Shown here: one piece after another, positions 50,343-59,247 of the stretch
Layout of the letters: each line of letters begins with the position of its first letter
Position numbering within the stretch: position 1 is the first letter of the stretch
Assembly (NCBI GenBank): GCA_045542595.1
Contig: JAZQLI010000041.1
Coordinates: 53,143-117,142, forward strand
Direction of reading: 5' to 3'
Length of the DNA stretch: 64,000 nt
Origin: Scatosoma sp045542595
Lineage (GTDB): Bacteria > Bacillota > Clostridia > Christensenellales > Borkfalkiaceae
The notes under the pieces: model-generated
The model's input: the letters and a program-made list of their open reading frames with translations, nothing else
What the model was told of the DNA's origin: nothing
Databases searched by the model: none
Position numbers and translations under genes: made by a program

Positions 50343-50528
50343 TTACCAGCTAGACTTTTTAACGCCGGGAATTTCTCCCTTGTATGCAAGGTTACGGAAG
50401 CAAATACGGCACACACCGTACTTTCTCAAAACCGCGTGGGGTCTTCCGCAAATAGAACATCTCGTATAAGCTCTCGTAGAGAACTTGGGCGTTTTTTGCT
50501 GTTTATTTATCATTGACTTCTTTGCCAT
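50343..50528 (-). CDS. rpsN: 30S ribosomal protein S14, type Z
   Basis: 61 aa, the short zinc form: CSICGRPHAVLRKYGVCRIC provides the four Cys ligands. This form is usual in Firmicutes. Confidence 0.96.
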   Translation of the reverse strand: MAKKSMINKQQKTPKFSTRAYTRCSICGRPHAVLRKYGVCRICFRNLAYKGEIPGVKKSSW

Positions 50529-50540
50529 GTTCGTTTCTCC

Positions 50541-51098
50541 TTACTTCTTGAAAGGCATACCAAGCGCGCGGAGCAGCTCTCTTGCCTCTTCGTCCGTGTT
50601 CGCAGTGGTGACGATTGCAACGTCCATACCTCTGATTTTTTCCACCTGATCATACGTGATTTCGGGGAAAATAAGCTGTTCTTTCAAGCCTACCGAGTAG
50701 TTACCACGTCCGTCGAACGCCTTGTCCGATACACCGCGGAAGTCGCGGAGGCGGGGAAGTGCAATCGATACGAACTTGTCGTAGAAATTGTACATTCTTT
50801 CGCCACGGAGCGTTACTTTAATACCGACGGTTTGTCCTTCTCTTACCTTGAAGTTCGCAACCGATTTCTTGGCTTTCGTCAAGATAGGTTGTTGACCGGA
50901 AATCAATTTGATTTCGTTTTCCGTCATTTGAATGGACTTTGCATTATCCTTAATATCGCCGAGACCGGTGTTGATAACAATCTTAACGAGTTTGGGGCAT
51001 TGCATTACCGATTTGTAACCGAACTTTTTCATAAGGAAAGGTACTACTTCTTTTTCGTACTTTTCTTTTACTCTGTTTTTATACACTTTTTCTGCCAT
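50541..51098 (-). CDS. rplE: 50S ribosomal protein L5
   Basis: 185 aa with VMQCPKLVKIVINTGLGDIK, GQQPILTKAKKSVANFKVRE and GMDVAIVTTANTDEEARELL. It contacts 5S rRNA and the P-site tRNA. Slightly longer than the ~180-aa norm. Confidence 0.97.
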   Translation of the reverse strand: MAEKVYKNRVKEKYEKEVVPFLMKKFGYKSVMQCPKLVKIVINTGLGDIKDNAKSIQMTENEIKLISGQQPILTKAKKSVANFKVREGQTVGIKVTLRGERMYNFYDKFVSIALPRLRDFRGVSDKAFDGRGNYSVGLKEQLIFPEITYDQVEKIRGMDVAIVTTANTDEEARELLRALGMPFKK

Positions 51099-51112
51099 TT
51101 TACCTTACCTCG

Positions 51113-51544
51113 TTACTTGTTTTCCGTGGTTTCGGGTTGCGCTTCCGCAGCAGGTTTTGCCGCACGCTTTCTCGTTCTCTTCTTGGGTGCTTCTTCCGCA
51201 GCAGCCGCAGCTTTCGCCGCCGCTTTCTTGGAATATGCTTTATCGAGAACAGCGCCGCAAGCGCATACTCTTACTTTCTTACCGTCTACAACTGCGTGTT
51301 TTACTCTCGTTGCTTTACCGCAAGTAGGGCAAACCACTTTTACGTTGGAAACGTCAATGGGGCCGGGAACTTCTACGATTTTACTCGTTTCGTTCGCCTT
51401 TCTTGCTTTTTCGTGCTTCTTTTGCACGCGTACGCCTTCAACGACTATCGTATTTGCCTTAGGGGACGTGGCAAGGACTTTTCCCTGTACGCCTTTGTCT
51501 TTACCGGCAATTACAAGTACGCTATCATTTACTTTTACGTTCAT
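51113..51544 (-). CDS. rplX: 50S ribosomal protein L24 with Cys motif and Ala/Lys-rich tail
   Basis: 143 aa; L24 is usually ~100-105 aa. The KOW motif is in DSVLVIAGKDKGVQGKVLAT. Residues ~68-98 carry CPTCGKATRV ... VRVCACG, a possible zinc site that most L24 proteins lack, and the last ~40 residues are an Ala/Lys/Glu-rich extension. L24 starts assembly of the 50S subunit. Confidence 0.94.
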   Translation of the reverse strand: MNVKVNDSVLVIAGKDKGVQGKVLATSPKANTIVVEGVRVQKKHEKARKANETSKIVEVPGPIDVSNVKVVCPTCGKATRVKHAVVDGKKVRVCACGAVLDKAYSKKAAAKAAAAAEEAPKKRTRKRAAKPAAEAQPETTENK

Positions 51545-51565
51545 TGTTTTAGTCCTCCTGACAAA

Positions 51566-51934
51566 TTACAGAACTTCCGGAGCAAGGGAAATAATTTTCA
51601 TATAGTCCTTGTCTCTGAGTTCTCTCGCTATCGGCCCAAAGATACGCGTACCCTTGGGTTGTTTTTGGTTGTCGATGATAACGGCTGCATTTTCGTCGAA
51701 TTTAACGAACGTGCCGTCCGCTCTTCTAATACCTTTCGCGCTTCTTACGATAACTGCTTTTACAACTTCGCCTTTTTTAACCGCACCGCCGGGCGTAGCC
51801 GTTTTAACGGACGCCACGATAACGTCGCCGATGTTGCCAGTTTTACGGAAGGAGCCGCCTAATACTCTAATACACATAAGCTCTTTTGCGCCGCTGTTAT
51901 CTGCAGCTTTGAGCCTCGATTGAGGTTGTATCAT
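51566..51934 (-). CDS. rplN: 50S ribosomal protein L14
   Basis: 122 aa: MIQPQSRLKAADNSGAKELM, then VVKAVIVRSAKGIRRADGTF. Contacts 16S rRNA in an intersubunit bridge. Confidence 0.97.
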   Translation of the reverse strand: MIQPQSRLKAADNSGAKELMCIRVLGGSFRKTGNIGDVIVASVKTATPGGAVKKGEVVKAVIVRSAKGIRRADGTFVKFDENAAVIIDNQKQPKGTRIFGPIARELRDKDYMKIISLAPEVL

Positions 51935-51956
51935 AACTTATTATTCTCCTTATAAA

Positions 51957-52211
51957 TTACTTCGCCTTTTCGACGATTTCGGCAACGCGCCAGTTCTTGT
52001 CTTTACTAAGCTTTCTCGTTTCTACGATACGAACTTTATCGCCAACGCCGCATTCGTTTGCTTCGTCGTGCGCTTTAATACGCTTGCTCTTTGTAATGGT
52101 TTTCTTATAAAGGGGGTGCTTGCTCTTGTCGCTGATTTCTACAACAACCGTCTTATCCATTTTATCGGATACGACAAGCCCTACTCTTTCTTTTCTTAAA
52201 TTTCTTTCCAT
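51957..52211 (-). CDS. rpsQ: 30S ribosomal protein S17
   Basis: 84-aa OB-fold protein with GLVVSDKMDKTVVVEISDKS and VRIVETRKLSKDKNWRVAEI. Confidence 0.96.
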   Translation of the reverse strand: MERNLRKERVGLVVSDKMDKTVVVEISDKSKHPLYKKTITKSKRIKAHDEANECGVGDKVRIVETRKLSKDKNWRVAEIVEKAK

Positions 52212-52229
52212 AATTGCAGTCCTCCGATG

Positions 52230-52424
52230 TTACGCTTTGAGTTCTCTCGCACGGATTTCCGTGTTCACGCGAGCGATATCTCTCTTGCAGGTTCTGATGG
52301 AAACGGGATTTTCAAGTTGACCAGATGCCAAACGGAAACGAAGATTGAAAAGTTCGCTTTTAAGCTCAGCAAGCTTTGCAACCAATTCTTCGCTGGTCAT
52401 TTCTTTTACTTCTTTCGCTTTCAT
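52230..52424 (-). CDS. rpmC: 50S ribosomal protein L29
   Basis: 64 aa, two-helix protein MKAKEVKEMTSEELVAKLAE with LFNLRFRLASGQLENPVSIR. Its start overlaps the rplP stop by one base. Confidence 0.95.
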   Translation of the reverse strand: MKAKEVKEMTSEELVAKLAELKSELFNLRFRLASGQLENPVSIRTCKRDIARVNTEIRARELKA

Positions 52425-52873
52425 TATTGTTCACCGCCTTCTGCCGTTTCGGGCGCAGCCTCAACGACTTCTTTCTTAACAAACTTGCATTTTACAGGCA
52501 ATTTGTGCGCCGCAAGACGCATAGCTTCTCTTGCTACTTCTTCGCTTACACCTGCCATTTCGAACATTACGCGGCCGGGTTTTACTACGGCTACCCAATA
52601 TTCAACCGAACCTTTACCAGAACCCATACGCGTTTCCGCAGGCTTCTTCGTGATAGGCTTGTGGGGGAAGATGTCAATCCATACTTTACCGCCACGCTTG
52701 ATGAATCTCGTCATTGCGATACGGGCAGCTTCGATTTGGTTCGATTTAATCCAACCCAATTCTTCGGATACAAGACCGTATTCGCCGTACGCGATTACGT
52801 TACCCTTCGTAGCCTTACCCTTCATCGTACCGCGATGTTGTCTACGTCTTTTTACTCTCTTAGGGATTAACAT
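52424..52873 (-). CDS. rplP: 50S ribosomal protein L16
   Basis: 149 aa: MLIPKRVKRRRQHRGTMKGK, with GSGKGSVEYWVAVVKPGRVM. It helps to form the A-site at the peptidyl transferase centre. Overlaps rpsC by one base. Confidence 0.97.
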   Translation of the reverse strand: MLIPKRVKRRRQHRGTMKGKATKGNVIAYGEYGLVSEELGWIKSNQIEAARIAMTRFIKRGGKVWIDIFPHKPITKKPAETRMGSGKGSVEYWVAVVKPGRVMFEMAGVSEEVAREAMRLAAHKLPVKCKFVKKEVVEAAPETAEGGEQ

Positions 52874-53538
52874 TATTGTTCGCCTCCTTCTACGGCTTTC
52901 TTGGCGGTTTTAATAACTTCGCCTTTGTAAATCCAGCACTTAACGCCAATCATACCGAACGTCGTGTGTGCTTCTGCAAAACCGTAATCGATATCCGCAC
53001 GAAGCGTTTGAAGGGGAATAGAACCTTCGTGATAATTTTCGCTTCTTGCAATTTCCGCGCCGTCCAAACGTCCGCTAACCATCATCTTGATGCCTTTAAC
53101 GCCCGCTCTCATCGAACGACCGATAGCTTGTTTCATACAACGTCTGAAAGACATACGCTTTTCAAGCTGAGCCGCAACACCTTCCGCAACAAGTTGCGCG
53201 TCGCAGTCGGGCTTTCTAACTTCGGTAATATTGATGCTTACCGCTTTGCCGCCCGTAAGTTTTGCAAGTTCTTTCTTGATAACTTCGATTTCCGCGCCGC
53301 CTTTACCGATAATAACGCCGGGACGAGCCGTGTAAATCGTTACAACGATTCTCGCTGCTGCTCTTTCAATTAAAATTTTGCTAACAGCTGCCGCGTAGTA
53401 TTTCTTTTTAAGGAACGTACGGATAACGTTGTCTTCTTTAAGGAATTTGGAGAATTCTTTTTTGTCTGCATACCAAGTGGTATTCCAATCGGCAATAACG
53501 CCAACTCTCAAACCGTGAGGATTAACTTTTTGTCCCAT
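52873..53538 (-). CDS. rpsC: 30S ribosomal protein S3
   Basis: 221 aa: MGQKVNPHGLRVGVIADWNT, KH domain with RPGVIIGKGGAEIEVIKKEL, and C-terminal GVKGIKMMVSGRLDGAEIAR. It shapes the mRNA entry channel. Confidence 0.97.
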   Translation of the reverse strand: MGQKVNPHGLRVGVIADWNTTWYADKKEFSKFLKEDNVIRTFLKKKYYAAAVSKILIERAAARIVVTIYTARPGVIIGKGGAEIEVIKKELAKLTGGKAVSINITEVRKPDCDAQLVAEGVAAQLEKRMSFRRCMKQAIGRSMRAGVKGIKMMVSGRLDGAEIARSENYHEGSIPLQTLRADIDYGFAEAHTTFGMIGVKCWIYKGEVIKTAKKAVEGGEQ

Positions 53539-53539
53539 G

Positions 53540-53941
53540 TTATACTTCTCCTTCCAATTTCTTAACGTCCAAAATTACGGTGATGTGGCTCGTTCTCTTT
53601 AAGATTGCGTGCCCTCTACCCTTAGATACGGGTTGCATTCTCTTAAGCATTTGACCGCCGTCCGCGAAGCATTCCGCAACGTACAAGTCCGCTCTGTCCA
53701 TACCCATATTGTGTTCTGCGTTTGCCGCAGCGGACATCAACACTTTCTTTACTGCAAGCGCGCTCCCGTTTACACTGTAATCAAGGATTGCTTTTGCTTC
53801 TCTATAGCTCTTTCCACGAATCAAAGCAAGAACCGTTCTTACTTTGTAAGGGGAAACTCTGATATATTTAGCGACTGCGTAAGGGCGCTTTTCTCTGTTT
53901 GCTGCAACCCTTTCCGTCTTCTTCTTCATATTCGTTGCCAT
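53540..53941 (-). CDS. rplV: 50S ribosomal protein L22
   Basis: 133 aa with AVAKYIRVSPYKVRTVLALI and the loop MLKRMQPVSKGRGHAILKRT that lines the exit tunnel, where macrolide-related changes occur in other species. Confidence 0.97.
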   Translation of the reverse strand: MATNMKKKTERVAANREKRPYAVAKYIRVSPYKVRTVLALIRGKSYREAKAILDYSVNGSALAVKKVLMSAAANAEHNMGMDRADLYVAECFADGGQMLKRMQPVSKGRGHAILKRTSHITVILDVKKLEGEV

Positions 53942-53954
53942 TTATCTATTCTCC

Positions 53955-54233
53955 TTATTTACCCGGGGTAGTCGTCTTCGCGGTGTGTCCGTGGAACGTT
54001 CTCGTAGGCGCAAACTCACCGAGTTTGTGGCCAATCATGTCTTCCGTTACATATACGGGTACGTGTTTTCTACCGTCGTATACCGCAATAGTGTGTCCAA
54101 CGAAATCGGGGAAAATCGTAGATGCTCTCGACCAAGTTTTGAGTACCTTCTTTTCATTCGATTCGTTCATCGCTTGAATTCTGCTAAAAAGCTTAGCTTC
54201 GACGTAAGGTCCTTTCTTTACGCTTCTCGACAT
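53955..54233 (-). CDS. rpsS: 30S ribosomal protein S19
   Basis: 92 aa: MSRSVKKGPYVEAKLFSRIQ, then IFPDFVGHTIAVYDGRKHVP and the C-terminal FAPTRTFHGHTAK. Confidence 0.97.
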   Translation of the reverse strand: MSRSVKKGPYVEAKLFSRIQAMNESNEKKVLKTWSRASTIFPDFVGHTIAVYDGRKHVPVYVTEDMIGHKLGEFAPTRTFHGHTAKTTTPGK

Positions 54234-54250
54234 TTTCTTAATTCCTCCGA

Positions 54251-55081
54251 TTAGTTAATTCTCTTAAGAATGAACTTGTTGGTTGCATTCTTCTTCTTTC
54301 TCGTCTTATAACCGAGTGCAGGTTTACCCCAAGGCGTCAAAGGGCCAGCGTGCCCGATGGGAGATTTACCTTCACCACCACCGTGAGGGTGGTCAACAGG
54401 GTTCATTACCGAACCTCTTACTTCCGGTCTTAAACCGAGATATCTTGCTTTACCAGCTTTACCAAGCGATACGAGTTCGTGATCTACGTTGCCTACTTGA
54501 CCGATAGTCGCACGGCATTTTAAGAGTACGTATCTCATTTCGCCACTCGGCATTCTGATAGTTGCATACTTGCCTTCAACTGCCATGATTTGCGCGGAAA
54601 TACCAGCACTTCTTGCAATTTGACCGCCCTTGCCGGGGGTAAGCTCGATATTGTGTACCATCGTACCTACGGGAATGTTTTCAAGGGGCAACGCGTTGCC
54701 TACCTTAATGTCCGCTTTCGGTCCGCTTACAACCTTGTCCCCTACGTTCAAACCAACGGGTGCAAGGATATAGCTCTTAACGCCGTCAGCGTATACCAGG
54801 AGCGCGATGTGTGCGCTACGGTTGGGGTCGTACTGAATGCTTTGTACGGTTGCGGGGATATCGTCTTTCAATCTCTTAAAGTCGATAATACGATATTTTC
54901 TACGGTTACCGCCACCGATATGTCTGGTAGTGATTCTGCCCAAGTTGTTTCTACCGCCGCTATGACGTTGATCGTGCATCAACGAGCGTTCGGGTTTTGC
55001 ACCAGGCGTTAAATCGTCGTTGGTAAGGACGGTTACGAAACGGCGTCCTGCCGACGTAGGTTTATACGTTTTAATAGCCAT
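54251..55081 (-). CDS. rplB: 50S ribosomal protein L2
   Basis: 276 aa: MAIKTYKPTSAGRRFVTVLT, RHIGGGNRRKYRIIDFKRLK and the C-terminal GSVMNPVDHPHGGGEGKSPI, which holds the conserved His near the peptidyl transferase centre. Confidence 0.97.
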   Translation of the reverse strand: MAIKTYKPTSAGRRFVTVLTNDDLTPGAKPERSLMHDQRHSGGRNNLGRITTRHIGGGNRRKYRIIDFKRLKDDIPATVQSIQYDPNRSAHIALLVYADGVKSYILAPVGLNVGDKVVSGPKADIKVGNALPLENIPVGTMVHNIELTPGKGGQIARSAGISAQIMAVEGKYATIRMPSGEMRYVLLKCRATIGQVGNVDHELVSLGKAGKARYLGLRPEVRGSVMNPVDHPHGGGEGKSPIGHAGPLTPWGKPALGYKTRKKKNATNKFILKRIN

Positions 55082-55098
55082 TTTCTAGTTCCTCCTGA

Positions 55099-55389
55099 TT
55101 AAGTCAACGACTCGAAGAATTCGATAGCTTTGCTATCTTCTTTCAAAGTAACGATTGCTTTCTTTCTATCGGGCGTGTAACCTTCGTGTCTGCCCATTCT
55201 CTTTAATTTACCCTTGCAGGTAACGGTGTTTACTTTCGCTACTTGTACGCCGAAAAGTTTTTCGACTGCCATTTTGATTTGAATTTTGTTAGCGTCTTTC
55301 TTTACGTAGAAGGTGTACTTCTTAGACGCGATTCCGTCATAACCTTTTTCGGTAAGAACGGGTTTCAAAATGATATCTTCTGCAAACAT
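55099..55389 (-). CDS. rplW: 50S ribosomal protein L23
   Basis: 96 aa with DIILKPVLTEKGYDGIASKK and VNTVTCKGKLKRMGRHEGYT. Docking site for trigger factor and SRP at the tunnel exit. Overlaps rplD by one base. Confidence 0.96.
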   Translation of the reverse strand: MFAEDIILKPVLTEKGYDGIASKKYTFYVKKDANKIQIKMAVEKLFGVQVAKVNTVTCKGKLKRMGRHEGYTPDRKKAIVTLKEDSKAIEFFESLT

Positions 55390-56012
55390 TACGCGTTGAC
55401 CTCCTGGAATTTCTCAACCGCAGCCTTCGTCATAACCACTTTGTTGTTAGCTACAACTTCGTAGGTGCTTAATTGCGCTAAGGGCAACGTTGCCAACTTG
55501 GGAAGGTTTGCCGCCGCGCGGATTACGTTTACGTCGTCGTTATCCATAACAACGAGTGCCGTTTTGTTCAAGCCGAGCGCTTTTGCAAAAGCCGCCATTT
55601 CCTTCGTCTTGGGTGCGGTTACCTTCAATTCGTCAACAACGATGAATTCGCCGTCAGCCACTTTCTTGGAAAGTGCGGACAAAAGAGCCGCTTTCTTTGC
55701 CTTTTCGTTCATCTTCTTGGAGAAGTCGCGAGATTTGGGTGCGAATACTACGCCGCCCTTCATCCATTGCGGAGCGCGGATAGAGCCTTGACGTGCACGG
55801 CCCGTACCTTTTTGTCTCCAAGGTTTAATACCGCCGCCTCTTACTTCCGTTCTCGTAAGGGTGGATTTCGTACCTTGTCTTTCGTTTGCAAGACGGGTTA
55901 CGACTGCTTGATGAATTAACGATTCTTTAAATTCGACGCCGAATACGTTATCGTTGAGTTCGATTTCGCCTACTTCTGCGCCATTCATATTCAATACTTT
56001 AATAGCCGCCAT
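55389..56012 (-). CDS. rplD: 50S ribosomal protein L4
   Basis: 207 aa with RTEVRGGGIKPWRQKGTGRA and RQGSIRAPQWMKGGVVFAPK, the long loop reaching into the exit tunnel. In some bacteria L4 represses the S10 operon through its leader. Confidence 0.97.
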   Translation of the reverse strand: MAAIKVLNMNGAEVGEIELNDNVFGVEFKESLIHQAVVTRLANERQGTKSTLTRTEVRGGGIKPWRQKGTGRARQGSIRAPQWMKGGVVFAPKSRDFSKKMNEKAKKAALLSALSKKVADGEFIVVDELKVTAPKTKEMAAFAKALGLNKTALVVMDNDDVNVIRAAANLPKLATLPLAQLSTYEVVANNKVVMTKAAVEKFQEVNA

Positions 56013-56027
56013 TTTGCGTTACCCTCC

Positions 56028-56663
56028 TTATTTGCTCTTCACGCTGTCCGAAATGGTAACGATGCTACCTTTAGGTCCGGGAATCGCGCCTTTGATGAGA
56101 ATTGCGTTTCTGTTCAAATCCACTTTCACAACTTCGAGATTTTGAATGGTTACGTTTTCCACACCGTATTGACCGGCGAGATGTTTGTTTTTAAATACTC
56201 TCGAAGGGGAGCTGATAGAACCCATAGAACCGGGTTCTCTGTGTACGGGGCCGGTACCGTGCGTCATCTTCAATCTTTGTTGATTCCATCTCTTGATAAC
56301 ACCCGTGAAACCATGACCTTTGGTTACACCCGAAACGTCTACTTTGTCGCCTGCCGCGAACACGTCCGCTTTAAGCTCCGCGCCCACTGCATACGTTTCA
56401 GCGTTTGCCACGCGGATTTCTTTCAAAACCTTGTGGGGTTTAACGCCTGCTTTCTTAAACTGACCGAGTTCGGGCTTCGTAAGCGCCTTTTCACTCGTTT
56501 CAATAAAGCCCAGTTTCAACGCAGCGTAGCCGTCGTTTTCCACCGTCTTCACTTGCACTACAGGGCAGGGACCTGCCTCTACTACCGTGACGGGAATCAA
56601 TTTACCGTCTTCAGCAAAAAGTTGCGTCATGCCAACTTTTCTTCCGATGATTGCTTTATTCAT
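56028..56663 (-). CDS. rplC: 50S ribosomal protein L3
   Basis: 211 aa: MNKAIIGRKVGMTQLFAEDG, then GHGFTGVIKRWNQQRLKMTH and GSMGSISSPSRVFKNKHLAG. Confidence 0.97.
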   Translation of the reverse strand: MNKAIIGRKVGMTQLFAEDGKLIPVTVVEAGPCPVVQVKTVENDGYAALKLGFIETSEKALTKPELGQFKKAGVKPHKVLKEIRVANAETYAVGAELKADVFAAGDKVDVSGVTKGHGFTGVIKRWNQQRLKMTHGTGPVHREPGSMGSISSPSRVFKNKHLAGQYGVENVTIQNLEVVKVDLNRNAILIKGAIPGPKGSIVTISDSVKSK

Positions 56664-56738
56664 TGATAAAGTTCACTCCTTAAAATTTTTTATTCTCGAA
56701 TACCTTTAAAAGTATTTCTCGGCAATTTTGTTGATAAC

Positions 56739-57038
56739 TTAAAGCTTGATTTTGATGTCCACACCTGCGGGCAAGTGAATGGAATCCAAAAGCTTTGCGT
56801 TGGGGGAATAAATATCGATAATTCTCTTATACGTTCTCATTTCGAACTGTTCGCGAGAATCCTTATATTTATGGGGCGAACGAAGAATGGTTACGATTTC
56901 TCTTTCCGTAGGAAGGGGAATAGGACCGGAAATCTTCGCGCCGCTCTTTTTCATCGTTTCAACGATACGGCTTGCCGCTTCGTCAACGAGTTCGTGATCG
57001 TATGCTGCCAACTTAATTCTGATTTTTTGTACTGCCAT
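56739..57038 (-). CDS. rpsJ: 30S ribosomal protein S10
   Basis: 99 aa: MAVQKIRIKLAAYDHELVDE, then GPIPLPTEREIVTILRSPHK. First gene of the whole ribosomal cluster, behind a ~250-nt leader. S10 is also NusE, part of the antitermination complex. Confidence 0.97.
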   Translation of the reverse strand: MAVQKIRIKLAAYDHELVDEAASRIVETMKKSGAKISGPIPLPTEREIVTILRSPHKYKDSREQFEMRTYKRIIDIYSPNAKLLDSIHLPAGVDIKIKL

Positions 57039-57288
57039 TTTTGTGTTACTCCTTTTGTTGTTTATACTAACGATTTATTTACCGTATCAACTCATCCGTG
57101 TGTATCGAGACAATCCACAAAATAAAAACTCTCGTTTTTTGCCCGAGCGTTTTTACGCAAAAGCCTCGGTTAGTCGCAGGAATCGAGTTCCCACTTTTGT
57201 CAACGGAAATTATCTGTTGGGGCGGCTTTTTGCCTCAAATTTCAGTAACTTCCCGTATCAACCCTATACACCGCATATTAATACAGCC
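57039..57288 (-). other. Long leader of the S10 operon
   Basis: About 250 nt lie between the predicted transcription start and rpsJ. GC-rich short stems are visible (around 57140-57245), but I cannot assign a known leader motif. Long S10 leaders serve autoregulation by L4 in some bacteria. Confidence 0.5.
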
Positions 57289-57293
57289 TAACT

Positions 57294-57322
57294 ATAATAC
57301 CAAATTTCCAAAGCCAAGTCAA
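57294..57322 (-). promoter_or_regulatory. Promoter of the S10-spc-alpha cluster
   Basis: TTGACT (57317-57322), 17 bp, TATTAT (57294-57299). The only good promoter upstream of rpsJ. Confidence 0.82.
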
Positions 57323-57466
57323 GTGTTTGAAGTAACTTTTTTAAAATTTTTTTAACTTTTTTTATAAAAAGGGAATATTTTCTTTTTTGCTTCATATATA
57401 TCCCGTTTTTTACTGTTTTATACGTCTATATACATTATTATATATACGCGCACGCGCGCGTATAGA

Positions 57467-57498
57467 AACGCCCGAAAGCGTATACTTTCGGGCGTTTA
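57467..57498 (-). terminator. Hairpin after the RsgI-like lipoprotein gene
   Basis: AAACGCCCGAAAG pairs with CTTTCGGGCGTTT across a 6-nt loop. Next to it, 57439-57465 is an alternating TA/CG tract (repeated TA and CG/CA steps). Confidence 0.7.
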
Positions 57499-57518
57499 AA
57501 GCTCGTTTAAAAAAGAAA

Positions 57519-59090
57519 TTATTCTTCCGTTTTATCTAAAAGTGCTTGTCTCTTGTCTTGCAAATATTTGCGCGCTTGTTCTTCCGCCGTAGCGATTGCT
57601 GCGTCCATTTCCGCTTTTGCTTGAGCGCAACCGTCTACCGCTTGTTGTTTCGCCGCTTCCAAAGCCGCAAGCTCTTCTTCCGTAAGCTGTTCTTCCAACG
57701 CTTCCGCAACCGCTTCCGCCTTTTCGTGCAACGTAGCTGCGTATTCTTTCAATTCAGCCGCGGTAAGTTCGCCTGTCGTAAGTTCCGTCCTCACGTCTTC
57801 GGCAATTCCGTCAAAATCGTCCACCGCCGTCTTGATAATTTCAGGTAAAATCGCCTGCATAGGTCTTAAAATCGACGCACCGCGTTCCCCTACTGTAATA
57901 ATCGCTTCAATTTCAGGGAGAACCGCCTCTTTCGTATCTTTAATGGCTTGTGCAAGTACACTTTCCGCCGTTGCCAGTGCTGCATCTAATTCTGTTTTCA
58001 TCGTTTCCAGTTCTTCGCTTGCCGCCATATTTTTAAAGAGTACGTCCGCATAAGCTTCTACGCTGTCTACCGTAACCTTGCCGTCTTCGTTTGCAATCAA
58101 CGCCACGTTTTCGGGCGTGTTTTCCAAACCGAGCGCACTAAGTACCGCCGCAATTTGCGTTTCGTTGAATTCGTAATTGCTTACTCTTTCCAGCACGTCT
58201 AAGCTATGCGCAATCAATTCAAAGCCGCAAGCGCTTGCTTCGTACATAAAGTACGCCGCACCGTAAGGCGCTAATAAAGGTTTCGTAGCCGAAGTATACG
58301 TCATATATACGCCTGCCACTGCCATACCGACAGCTTTTTCATACGCCGCGTCCGCTTCATTTTTAGCATCCTTGAACGCTTCCGTAGCGAAAATATCCGC
58401 TTGCTTGTGAGCGTTTGCTATCATTTCCACCAAAGCGGAATCGTCCATTTCAACGGCTGCTTCCAACGTAACTTCGCCCGTTTCCGAAGCGGAAAGCGCC
58501 AAACGGAAATCTTCTACCGTCAACGCTTGAATAGCCGCGTTGTTGGGATATGCCGCCTTGAATTGTTCAAAATCGCGAAGCAAGGAGAACGCACCTTCCA
58601 TATCGGTGGTAACGCTTAAACCAAGCTCCGACGCCACCGCCGTAATTTTCGTGTTGATTTTCGATTGCAACGTTTCGGCATTCTCGCCCGAAACGGAAGT
58701 ATTTACCACTTTATTATCTTCGCTTAAATAACCGAGTTCTACAGCAAGGTCGGTAATCTTCTCCACAGCCGTTTCCACGTCCGCGCCGACGATACCGTCC
58801 ACCAAGTCTTCCCCGTCGTAAAGCAAAACTTTCCCGTCTTCATTTCCACCGTATACACTAACGACAACGTTGTTCCCGTCTACCGTCAATTCCACCGTAG
58901 GATTGATATCCAAACTCACAAACGAAGCCGCCGTACCCTCCGATACGCTTACGGAACTACTGCCCGTCGAGCTACCGCCCACGCTACTGCCCGTCGAAGA
59001 GCCGCCACCAAGATTGCCACAAGCCGCCGCGGAAAAGGCAAGCGTTGCAGCGCATAACATACCAATTACTGATTTGATTGTCTTTTTCAC
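57519..59090 (-). CDS. RsgI-like lipoprotein with long helical tail
   Basis: The 523-aa protein has a lipoprotein signal (MKKTIKSVIGML, lipobox SAAAC, Cys ~24) and a Gly/Ser-rich linker. Residues ~52-115 (FVSLDINPTVELTVDGNN, then VLLYDGEDLVDG) match the domain that follows the membrane helix in RsgI anti-sigma factors. The rest is Ala/Glu-rich and helical, with a strong coiled-coil tendency from ~365 to the end. There is no SigI gene next to it and no anti-sigma N-terminus, so it probably senses or binds something at the cell surface by itself. Confidence 0.8.
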   Translation of the reverse strand: MKKTIKSVIGMLCAATLAFSAAACGNLGGGSSTGSSVGGSSTGSSSVSVSEGTAASFVSLDINPTVELTVDGNNVVVSVYGGNEDGKVLLYDGEDLVDGIVGADVETAVEKITDLAVELGYLSEDNKVVNTSVSGENAETLQSKINTKITAVASELGLSVTTDMEGAFSLLRDFEQFKAAYPNNAAIQALTVEDFRLALSASETGEVTLEAAVEMDDSALVEMIANAHKQADIFATEAFKDAKNEADAAYEKAVGMAVAGVYMTYTSATKPLLAPYGAAYFMYEASACGFELIAHSLDVLERVSNYEFNETQIAAVLSALGLENTPENVALIANEDGKVTVDSVEAYADVLFKNMAASEELETMKTELDAALATAESVLAQAIKDTKEAVLPEIEAIITVGERGASILRPMQAILPEIIKTAVDDFDGIAEDVRTELTTGELTAAELKEYAATLHEKAEAVAEALEEQLTEEELAALEAAKQQAVDGCAQAKAEMDAAIATAEEQARKYLQDKRQALLDKTEE

Positions 59091-59198
59091 AAGGCAATCC
59101 TCCTTATAATATAGTAAACAAGCGAATTTTTAAGTTACAAATCCTTTGTTTCGCCTGTATTATATCATAACTCTTTTAAAAAATCAATACTTTTTAAA

Positions 59199-59227
59199 AA
59201 AATCCCCGAAAAAAATTTTTCAGGGAA
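59199..59227 (-). terminator. Terminator of the HAD phosphatase gene
   Basis: CCCTGAAAAA and TTTTTTTCGGGG form a stem, followed by ATTTTTTT on the minus strand. Confidence 0.75.
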
Positions 59228-59247
59228 TTCGCTTCTATTCCTTTTAT

